DNA of 64,000 nucleotides, taken from Panonychus citri. Taxonomy: Eukaryota; Arthropoda; Arachnida; Trombidiformes; Tetranychidae. The stretch covers positions 1 to 64,000 of the forward strand of contig NW_026515462.1 of assembly GCF_014898815.1 (NCBI RefSeq), written 5' to 3'. Both the position numbers and the translations under genes were made by a program. Shown here one piece after another: positions 55,201-64,000 of this stretch. The number at the start of each line of letters is the position of its first letter. Position 1 is the first letter of the stretch. The notes under the pieces were generated by a model. The model saw nothing but the letters and a program-made list of their open reading frames with translations. It had not been told where the DNA came from and ran no database searches.

Positions 55201-57314
55201 ATATTTTAACAGATTTTAGTGATGAGGATATTATTGATGAAAAGGTAAGCTTGTACTCTTAATTTGATTATTTCCAATTCTGTTTTAATTGTAGTAACTG
55301 TCATTCGTCACTTTTACCTTTGAACTAACTTGCTTTTCATTTATAACACTAAAAATACTTGTCTCCTTTTCCTTTACCCACAAAACAAAACCCTCAACCA
55401 AACAACAACCTGTTACAACAATTTAAATTGTTTCCTCATTTAATTGTCCATCATAATTCATCATATTAAACTAACTGTGTCCCACTATAATGTGTTCAGT
55501 TAATGACCAAACAATGCTACGAATGGTTATTTTCTGATGACAATAGTAACACAAACACTGATATTAGACGATTATTTTTAAATGGCTCAACAACTGCTGA
55601 TCTTGTTATTAGTTCACCAAACAGAGCGTCGAGTGAGTTGACCTCAAAGCGAGAAGGTGAAGATGATGATGAAGATGAAGAAGTGTGTTTATTTTCCTCC
55701 CTGGATCAGTCATTGTCCGTTGAACATCTACCACAATTAAAAATTGATTATACTAATCTGGTAATTAATCTCCTCAACTAACACAAACAACACAAATCAA
55801 TCAAACAATTTTTTTGTCACCAAATTTGCTTCTCCATTATTTTGATTGTCTTTTTTTCCGATCGTTTTTTTTTAAATACAATATTTGCTTTTGCTTTTAC
55901 CTTTTATTTTCTCTGTAAATAGACTTTTTTACTTCCATATCAATATGGTCTAATATTCAATTTTTTTAATACATTGTATTGATTTCTGATTACTAATTGT
56001 TGTTTTCTCATTTCCCTTTTACACCCCAACAGCCAACAAGTCACCAACCACAGTTTCAACTTCCCTCTAGTTTCATAAATCGTTCACGTCCATCAAGTGC
56101 TGCTGGCAGTGAATCACCTTTAACATCAACATTAACCTCAACTACAACTAATCAAGACCTCAAACACACACCAGGTAAAGGAAAGATAATCTCATTATTT
56201 GGTAACAGTGGAAGTATAAAAAAGAAAGCACCAAAAGCACCCAAAGTAACAACAACAACCTCTTCAATTACCACCCCAACAACCAGTTTAGTGTCTACAC
56301 GACAAGGACAATACTCAGTTGAAGAAAAACCCAATGAATCACATTCTACCTCTACTGCTATTACCACCGCCAACCAAAATGAATCTCCCTCCTCTGTAGC
56401 CTCATCCAAATCTCCATCTTCATCTGATGGTAAAATGTCAATTTCTCGAGCTGGACGTCTTTATCTACACTCAAGGGCGACCAGTGATACTAGTGCACTT
56501 ATGCAGAAAGTTACTCAGTGGAAAGATATTTCGGCTGAACTTGCAGTTACATTTAAAAACGACCCTTCCTCCGAAACCAAAGCTCCATCTTCCTTAAAAC
56601 CCTCTCCAATCAATGTACCATCTCCCCTTTCCACCTCACAAGCTTTAAATCGATCAACAACCATTGGTCCTCCGTCGATTAGATCACCTCACCACGGTTA
56701 CCTCTATGGTAATTAATTAACATTTTCTTTAGTGTTTCCATGTACACACTTGCTAATTTTATCTATTTTTTCTCAACTTTCTTCAGGTTCGTCGGGTAAT
56801 TTAAGAGATTTAGAGAGTAAATTGTCGGTAAAAACTGGTACAACACCAATTCAAACATCCAAACAATCAAATCGTAGATTAAGCAATGGCCAATCAATTG
56901 AAAAACTAACTTCGATATCACCACCATCAATACAACCAACAGTGACAACAATTGATTCTGAACTAGTTGCACGTAGTTTACCTGTACCACCTCCAAGAAA
57001 GGTACCAATCTGATTTTTTACAATTACGATTTAAATACTTAGTCCAACTTTCTTATAATCTCTATTTTTTATTTTTGTTGAAATTCAATCAATAGCAACG
57101 AACTGACATTGCAACAGGTCGCATTCGTAGATGTCAAGCACTTTATGATTGTGAAGCTGAAAGAGATGATGAATTAACATTCAAAGAAGGTGAAATAATT
57201 TTAATTTTAAGTGAAAAGACTGATGATGATGACTGGATGGAAGGAGTAGTCGAAGGTGACCCCGATAGAAAAGGCGTTTTTCCAACTAGTTTTGTTCAAC
57301 TGTTATCCAATTGA
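52258..57314 (+). CDS. ASAP: ASAP-type ArfGAP (BAR-PH-ArfGAP-ANK-SH3)
   Basis: Nine exons join in phase: 52258-52262 (ATG AG only), 52578-52680, 52854-52926, 53115-55033, 55119-55244, 55500-55760, 56033-56708, 56787-57001 and 57096-57314; about 1198 aa. Order: BAR domain (about residues 20-240), PH domain (YKLGYLLKKSEGKMK to WISVLLN), ArfGAP zinc finger (CVDCASTKDP to CIEC, with the arginine finger in GIHRDLG), ankyrin repeats, a serine/proline-rich linker and a C-terminal SH3 domain (ALYDCEAERDDELTF). The protein would stimulate GTP hydrolysis by Arf at curved membranes and focal adhesions. Confidence 0.92.
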
Positions 57315-59168
57315 AAACCTTTGGATTTAATCTAGGAAATTAATCAATCACCCGGTCGAAAAGGCAACATAGCAACGTTCATATACTCAAAAATTTCATC
57401 AATTCATCTAATTGTTATCTTCATTTTCCATCATTAACGTTAAAAAATCAGTTCCAGATTCTTTTAATTACTGAAAAACCAAAACAAATGCCACATTCAT
57501 TGGATTTTCCATGTTTTAGTTACCATTTTTAAACAAACTCTCTTTCGTATTCGTCCAATTTTAATAATTATCAGTTGTCATTGTTTCCTGATTATGCTCA
57601 ACAAAAAGCGAATCATAATTGCGATAATTTTGATGGAACAGATTAATCTGCAATATTCATCGCTTTTCTGGCTTGAAATTCAAACATCTTCTAAAAGGTG
57701 ATGATCTAAACACATCAAACTTTATCCAAGCAACAACATAATCCCAACTAAACACATAGTTAATTGTGATCAATGGTTATTATTATTTTTTGATTTTACA
57801 ATTTGATTACTAACTGATTGTTATCCGGATAAAATCCCGTAAATTTTATTTCATTCAATCAAGTACTTCCAGATAAACTTGCAACAATTTAACCTTCACC
57901 TGGAACGCACAGAAACACAACTACCCCTCCAATTGAATTCAGTTAATTGTCAAAATTAGTTGATTTTCTGAATATGTTTTACTTCATATTAACTGTCCCA
58001 TTGCAACAGTTTAACACAAAAAAATCAACAGGAACAATCAGCAAATTGACAAATTCAAGAAACCAAAATTTATCACCAGTTTAATAATGATTAGATTAAT
58101 CACTTGGAGAATTGAAAACAATGTTGAAATTATTCCCATTTATTGTTATTCATTCATATTTAAAGAAATCATCACCCACCTTCATCATCATAAATCAAAA
58201 ATTAGTGTTACAATTATTTCAAATTGTATCAAAAAGGAGAAACAATTAACAAAAACGAAGATAGAAACGCTGAATTAAGACACCAAGAAAATGCGGATCA
58301 ATATTTCCCGCTAATTGCAATTGGCGATAAACTAATATTTCACTTTCCCAGATTTATAATTAACTCGCTCGGACAAACCTGTCTAGTCAATCAACAATCT
58401 TGTTAACTTCAACAATTATCATTAACTCCAATTAATGATGAGATTAAACTGTAAAATGTATTCTCGCTGGTTTTGCTCATCTCTCCTGCATCTTCAATTT
58501 TTGATTCACATCATTTTTGCCTTTAGTTTTACCATAAACTCATCATCATTTTGCCTTCATCATCATCTTAATTAACATAATTATCATCTTTGATTCTGGT
58601 GGATAGGAAAAGGAAATGAGAGAAAAAAAGGAAAAACCAAAACGAAACCAATCACCATTCATTTCTATGATTAACACTAACACTTGATTACAATCAACAG
58701 TTACATCTTTCTCTTGATTTCATTTCTTTTTCAAGGTCATTCCGACAAAACCTTCAACTTTCACCTCGAGGTTGCAAATTAAATCACAATTTAATTTGAT
58801 TATTTGAAACCAAGCCGTAAATGTTTATTTTGTCACTTCCCACCTTCAATGTTTCAACCTTTTGCTTTATGTTTTTGACTTTTCTCTCTCTATCTCTCTT
58901 TCTAATTCAATTATGTTGTAATAATTGTCAACTCATTAATAATTTAATTACAATTCAATTTCTCACAATGAAAATTTGTCAATGAGAATTCATTTATTTC
59001 ACCAAATTTGAATTAAACACCAGCCATGAAACAATTAACATTCACAATTCATTGACAGTAATAAGCAAAATATATTAGGTAACCAATTAGAAGATTTTGA
59101 TTACAATTATTAAGTAAACAAAAGTTGCAGAGTTGAAAGTTGATCACAATTTAGTTAATTGTTAATAA
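57315..59168. other. Long 3' flank/intergenic
   Basis: AT-rich, no supported gene. Possibly the long 3' UTR of the ArfGAP gene. Confidence 0.5.
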
Positions 59169-59703
59169 TTAAGAATCAACCAGTGATAATAAATCATCTC
59201 CTGAGTTAATTGAATTGTTGATTTGCGCACATTCATCTCGTAAATTAATATTCATTTCATGTTTCACTTTATCCAAATGATTAGATGAACAATTAGCATC
59301 AATATCAATTTGATTTGACTGATTAGTCGATTTAATTGTCTCTTTTGATGATGATTGAACTGATTTAATTGAATTATCCTGATTCTCTACTTCTAAATCA
59401 ATCTCATCCATGTCCATCCACATATCAAAAGTACTTAAGTTGTTATTGTTATCTTTAGATTGACAATCAACATCACAATCAGTTAATCCACTTCGTCCGA
59501 TTAGATTAGCCAATAGATTAGCCTCTTTTTTGGCAACCTCACTGGTTTCTGAACAATTATAGCCTGAGGGCTGATTAATTGTTGCTGTTGATGGTGATGC
59601 TGATGTTGAGTCCACTTCAACACTTGATTGATTAGAATCAACAATTGATTGATTGTCAACACAATCGTCATCATTAACTACTGCTTCCTCATTTGAATAC
59701 CTT
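59169..59703 (-). CDS. Acidic serine/asparagine-rich protein, C-terminal exon
   Basis: Open frame of about 175 codons ending at 59169, rich in D, S, N and Q with no conserved domain seen. An in-frame ATG for the long form was found only at 59615; upstream there is an exon-like donor (CAATGTAAGT near 59783) but no coding exon that fits. It may be a nuclear regulatory protein or a partial model. Confidence 0.35.
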
Positions 59704-60540
59704 TTTCAATAGTAGATTAAGCAAACAATTAAGATCAAGAACAAAATAAATGTATCAAAATAACAAGAAAGATTAACTTACATTGTTAGATTAATTGTCC
59801 ACAATAATAGCTAAACACTTTACCAATTAATCAGTTAATCACAAGCATTGCTATTTAAATAAGCTCGTTTTTTGTTAAGACAAACAATTAACAAATTATC
59901 AAAGACAAATCAACATTTGAGATTTAACTTTGATTACAAATTGAAATGACCATAAGCTCATAATTATAATTGTGATTGATTTGTTATGATTTAACTAAAT
60001 TTCATCGATCCAAATGGTTACCGGGTAACGAGTGAATTGAATATTGATTGTTGTTAAGTTAATTGAATCGATCGATTTACTTTCGTTACCGATTGACCAA
60101 TTTGATTGTCTTTTTTTTTCTTAACTCTACAATTTATGTTCAACTTATAACAATTTAATCAACAATCTAAAGTTAATGATACACTTTGATTGTTGATCAA
60201 GGGGGTGAAGGTAAATTAACCAAACAATTGTTGATTTTCATATCGTAATTAGCAATTATCATCTTGGTAATTATTTGCATTACTTGATATTGATCACACT
60301 GAACTTAAATTGATTGATTTAACGCCAGTCATCAATTAGATTGTTGTATTTTAATTGTACTTTTTTCAAGTAAATTGTAAATTTTTGTTAGTTTATTAAT
60401 TGTTTTAATCTTCTTCCACTTTAACAATCAAGTGTTGTTTACCGTTAAGATGATTATCATTAGTAACCTTAAATATGGGTTGACTGTCAAAGGGAAGTTA
60501 ATTGTTAATCAGTTGATTCCAGGTCAAGTTAATTGTCACA
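59704..60540. other. Intergenic
   Basis: AT-rich; upstream region of two divergent genes; nothing recognised. Confidence 0.5.
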
Positions 60541-61437
60541 ATGTCTATGAAAGTTGCTATTAAATTAGCTGTGCCTCGAGTTGTAGAAATTTTAATTGAT
60601 GAAATTAAGAGACTTAATTGTGAGAAAGATTATCTTTTAATTGATTGTCAAGGAAATAGTTTATATTTTCATAAAATTATTTTACAAAATGTTTCACCTA
60701 AATTTGATTATTTGAATAAATTTTGTGGTGATTTTGTTAATGGTTGTGAACAGATGAGATTACAAAGTTTCAATTGTGACGGATTAAAATCATTATATGA
60801 TTTAATTTACAATGGATCATCAATGGCTGATGATTGTTATGCTTTAAACTTGATTGAACAATTAGAATTACTCCAGTTACCATTAATCACCGAGAGTTTT
60901 AATAATAATGGAAACAAACAATTAAAATACTCTTCATCATCCTCGATATCACCACCAATATCTTATAACCAATCAACGGATAAACAATTGGCATTGGTTC
61001 CTGATAATGTTGAGGATAATTTTTTCATGAACTTTGATTCTATTGATTCAACTGATTCAGTTGGTTTAGTTAATCAAGTCAATTTAGTTGGTCAAGGTGA
61101 GAATAACAATCAGATTGAAAAAGTGACATCTTATGGCCAATGGATCGAAGCGATTGAACCATGTAAACAAATAGAAGAAAATAAATCAACGAGTGTCCAG
61201 CCGGTTCAGGTCAACTCCATGAATATCGTTCGGAAACGAGTAAGAAAACGGGCCAGGAAACGAAGGCCATGGTACAAAAAGGCGAAACGAACGAAACTTT
61301 CTTGTGCTTTTAATTTCGACTTGACGAAAAAAGAAAACACTTGCCCCAAGTTCTGTTGGAGGAAATGTGACTGTTCCCAGGAATGTTCCCGAATGAGAAG
61401 GAAATGTTTTCATGTTACAATCGATTCAAATTATTAA
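60541..61437 (+). CDS. Unknown protein with BTB-like start and basic tail
   Basis: 298 aa, one exon. Residues about 25-105 (DYLLIDCQGNSLYFHKIIL through a helical stretch) resemble a BTB/POZ fold; then a low-complexity S/N/Q middle; about 225-255 is a strong nuclear-localisation cluster (RKRVRKRARKRR); the C terminus has eight cysteines in a short stretch (CPKFCWRKCDCSQECSRMRR). This would suit a DNA-associated nuclear protein. The BTB call is by eye only. Confidence 0.5.
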   Translation: MSMKVAIKLAVPRVVEILIDEIKRLNCEKDYLLIDCQGNSLYFHKIILQNVSPKFDYLNKFCGDFVNGCEQMRLQSFNCDGLKSLYDLIYNGSSMADDCYALNLIEQLELLQLPLITESFNNNGNKQLKYSSSSSISPPISYNQSTDKQLALVPDNVEDNFFMNFDSIDSTDSVGLVNQVNLVGQGENNNQIEKVTSYGQWIEAIEPCKQIEENKSTSVQPVQVNSMNIVRKRVRKRARKRRPWYKKAKRTKLSCAFNFDLTKKENTCPKFCWRKCDCSQECSRMRRKCFHVTIDSNY

Positions 61438-61931
61438 CTTTTAAATTTTAATTCTTTTCCACGTTTGTCAAAATCCAACATACTCAAAATTTTTCTTCTT
61501 TTGTATTTTCCTGAACTTTTTATTTTCCACCAAAATAAATAGATGGCGTTTCTCTCGATGTAAACACTTTGGTTGCTTAGCAACAAGAACTGAATTTAAA
61601 TGTAACATTGTTTTTATTTTTTTCGGCCTTAAACTAATTTGCTTAATTACTACTGATTGTGGACTCAATTTTTACGCTAATTAATTACCCTGAGACCGTT
61701 AACTAACTATATTCACCTATCGATGTTTGTGACCATCATGAATTGCTGTCATTCTTGAAAGAATCAATGTTTATACTTGACTTGATTGGTTGAGAATATT
61801 TTTTTTTATCCTTTTTTCATTATTTTTATTAATTGATTTCATCTTCTTCTTTGATTTTTCTTTTTATTTAATATTGTGTGTTACTCGCCTTTTTTTTATA
61901 CTCTTTAAGATCAGTATTACCTTTCAGACTG
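61438..61931. other. Intergenic
   Basis: AT-rich, nothing recognised. Confidence 0.5.
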
Positions 61932-63404
61932 ATGTCACTTTTTAAAAAACCCAAAAGTAAAATTAATGTTCGAGTTACCCGAAATGACTCGGATGAAGAT
62001 GATGAGAGTAGGACGATAACTAATGTTAAGCCGGTTGATGAAAAAATTGACATTTTAAAACAATCTCAAAATACTGGTGAATTTCAAAGAGTACGTGATG
62101 ATGGTGGTACCGGTGGAATTGCTGTCTTACCTGATGAGCCTGCATCTTCTTCTGTTCTTAAACCTTCATCTCAATCTGCTGCGGGAGAGAAAAAATTTGA
62201 AGCAAAGGTGAAATTAAAATTGAGCTTTGGTGATGATGAAGAGGATGCTGATGTATTCCAGGTTAAGAAGTCAGCTTATAGTAGACGAATTGCCAAACAG
62301 ATGAAAAGAGAAAAAAAGAGAAAAGAAAAGAGGAGAAATTAGAGGAAACCAAAAGATCCGATAAACTATCAAATAGTGAACCATTTTTCTCTTTTAATCA
62401 AAGAAGCAAAGAAGATGAAAAATCAGAGATTGAAACCTCAGATCTTCCACCAACACCCAAAGAGTAAGTATCTTCTTCCTTTTTTACAAAAGAAAACACC
62501 CTGAAAGTAAAGTTAATCTTGATTCTATTTCATCTAAAATTACAGGAAAAATATTCATTTTAAGGAGATTTCAAGTCATCAATTCAAACCAATGAGAGAG
62601 GGACAATTTCCTTCTGCCAAAGAAATTTATGATGCTAGAAAAAAGCGTGAGGAAGATCGTAAGAAGATGAAGATTGATAATACAATCGAAGATTTCATCT
62701 CGGTGGAAGAAGAGACAGCAGCGGAAAGAATTGCCTTGGGTCATATGGATGATGAGCAACCAGTTTACGAAGAGGAAGGTGATAATGACGATGACGATGA
62801 AGATGAAGATGATAGGATTGATTTCGCTGTTGATAGAGAAGCAATTGAAAGAGAGAGAACTAAAGAAGCTTTCATTCAAGCTCAAGAAGAGGATAAAGAT
62901 ACATATAATAATAGAAATCGAGATATCGATGATAGTGATGATTCTGAAGATGAAATTGACCTTTGGGAGAAGGAACAAATTCGTAAAGGTGTTGGTTTTT
63001 CGATTGGCTCTACAAATCGAGATCATCAGCCAAACAATCAGCTCAACGATTTAATGACTAAATTAGATTTACCATCAACCAGTTATAAAAGCTCAATTTC
63101 TTCATCCATTCCCTATTATCTTCCAAGAACTCCCAGTTCTAAAGCAACCGAAGATGCTATTAAACAATTGTCTGATGATATTTGTGAGGCAATTAATCAA
63201 ATGAATCGAGCAATTGTTCAAGATGAAGAGGAATTGAAAAATATCAGAGAACAAAGGGAACAACTAATGAACGATCTTGAAGGATTGGAAAAACAAAGTG
63301 GCCTGGACGATAAGTCGATGACGGATTTTCTTCTCAATTGGAAAAAGGGACAAAAGTCCACAAGAAATATCTACGATAAATATGCTTCAAGTGACGATGA
63401 TTAG
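61932..63404 (+). CDS. PAXBP1: GCFC/PAXBP1-like N-terminal protein with a frame break
   Basis: Exon 1 61932-62463 and exon 2 62546-63404. It begins MSLFKKPKSKINVRV with an acidic serine stretch, a style typical of PAXBP1/GCFC proteins, and has the EKEQIRKGVG segment of the family. It ends with DKYASSDDD at 63404, so it covers only the N-terminal part (about 463 aa) of the usual 900-residue protein. Exon 1's frame is lost at an A7 run near 62310 and is restored if one base is missing there; after that the reading and the splice phase fit exon 2. This looks like an assembly indel. Confidence 0.6.
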
Positions 63405-63659
63405 TAAAACGAGAAATGGTCAACTTTCCTCCTTTTTTACACATAAAAAAAGCTAACACTTGATAATTAAATTATTCGTGTAAATATCGAATCAAATTTT
63501 GCGACAAACACCCAATTCGAAAAGGTTTAAATTGTTGCAAAAACGTAAAAAGAAAAAAGGTTAATCAAAAAGCCAATGTGAATATTTATTGACCATTATT
63601 TGTAACTATTTGCACTCTCTTATTGTAATAGTAAAAGAAAACGAAACTAAATCAATTTT

Positions 63660-64000
63660 CTAAACCGGGAACATGTTGATTATTTTTCTGCTTAGAGTTC
63701 GATAGGCATTGACTGCGGGTGATTTATTATTCTCATCCCAACAAGCGATTCCCAGGTCAATGGATTTTCCAATAATCGGATCAATTGGAATTGAAGTGAG
63801 AAGTTGAATGTTAGTTGATTCTGTTAATGATTTAACTCCACCCGATGTTGGCTTGAAGATAAAAGATTCCTTTGAACATGAAGAGCAAACAAAATGTGAC
63901 ATATTCTCAATGAGTCCGATGATCGGTAGGCCAACTTTCCGTGTGAAATCAATCTGCTTACGAACATCTAGAAGAGCCGCTTCTTGAGGTGTGGTCACAA
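63660..64000 (-). CDS. NUBP1: NUBP1/Nbp35 Fe-S scaffold ATPase, 3' part
   Basis: C-terminal 113 residues, cut by the window edge. TTPQEAALLDVRKQIDF, LPIIGLIENMSHF and a C-x2-C pair (CSSC) for the bridging iron-sulphur cluster identify the MRP/NBP35 family; KESFIF after the cysteines favours NUBP1 over NUBP2. It works with NUBP2 in cytosolic Fe-S cluster assembly. Confidence 0.85.
   Translation of the reverse strand, partial: VTTPQEAALLDVRKQIDFTRKVGLPIIGLIENMSHFVCSSCSKESFIFKPTSGGVKSLTESTNIQLLTSIPIDPIIGKSIDLGIACWDENNKSPAVNAYRTLSRKIINMFPV

Overview
The window is AT-rich nuclear DNA from a small-genome animal. Genes are separated by noncoding DNA full of CAATTAA/TTAATTGT words, many have short introns (about 50-230 nt, a few longer), and all recognised host genes are metazoan (NSUN5, an ApaH-like phosphatase, acyl-CoA oxidase, MRCK/Genghis Khan kinase, HHAT, MOSPD2, PHM, N6AMT1, ASAP, PAXBP1/GCFC, NUBP1). 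The style fits an arthropod, perhaps a mite such as a spider mite, but the species is a guess.

Layout. 1-9.4 kb: NSUN5, a one-finger zinc protein, an ApaH-like phosphatase, acyl-CoA oxidase and a frameshifted saposin-like secreted protein. 9414-27213: a complete 17.8-kb Polinton/Maverick (adintovirus-like) provirus with about 346-bp terminal inverted repeats, a near-perfect 6-bp target duplication and intact core genes: packaging ATPase, D,D35E integrase with chromodomain, penton-like and hexon-like capsid proteins, a basic core protein, an adenain-like protease and a spliced protein-primed-type DNA polymerase. 27.8-33.3 kb: MRCK-type kinase. 33.8-44.2 kb: a rearranged, duplicated region with a glycosyltransferase-like gene, a decayed HHAT copy, a FAM177-like exon, a decayed phosphoserine aminotransferase (PSAT) and the intact HHAT. 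44.6-64 kb: MOSPD2, PHM, N6AMT1, ASAP, an acidic unknown, a BTB-like unknown, a GCFC/PAXBP1-type protein and the 3' part of NUBP1.

The most unusual biology is in the provirus. (1) Its left arm encodes a two-repeat TATA-binding-protein-like protein (10577-11077) beside a possibly PC4-like protein, and TATA boxes lie ahead of viral ORFs, so the element may carry its own transcription-initiation module. (2) Its right arm (22.8-25.2 kb) has seven copies of a structured RNA hairpin, each lying about 22-40 nt inside an apparent short spliceosomal intron. Base-pair covariation between copies supports the fold. The introns run outward on both strands from a centre holding six 14-bp tandem repeats: leftward towards a spliced basic protein and the polymerase, rightward towards two members of a three-member family of about 110-aa viral proteins whose third member sits at the opposite end of the element. 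I do not recognise this RNA or this protein family.

Frame breaks in otherwise good host genes (saposin-like, PAXBP1-like, kinase CRIB exon, glycosyltransferase-like) suggest residual one-base assembly indels, whereas the PSAT and second HHAT copies carry many lesions and look like true pseudogenes.
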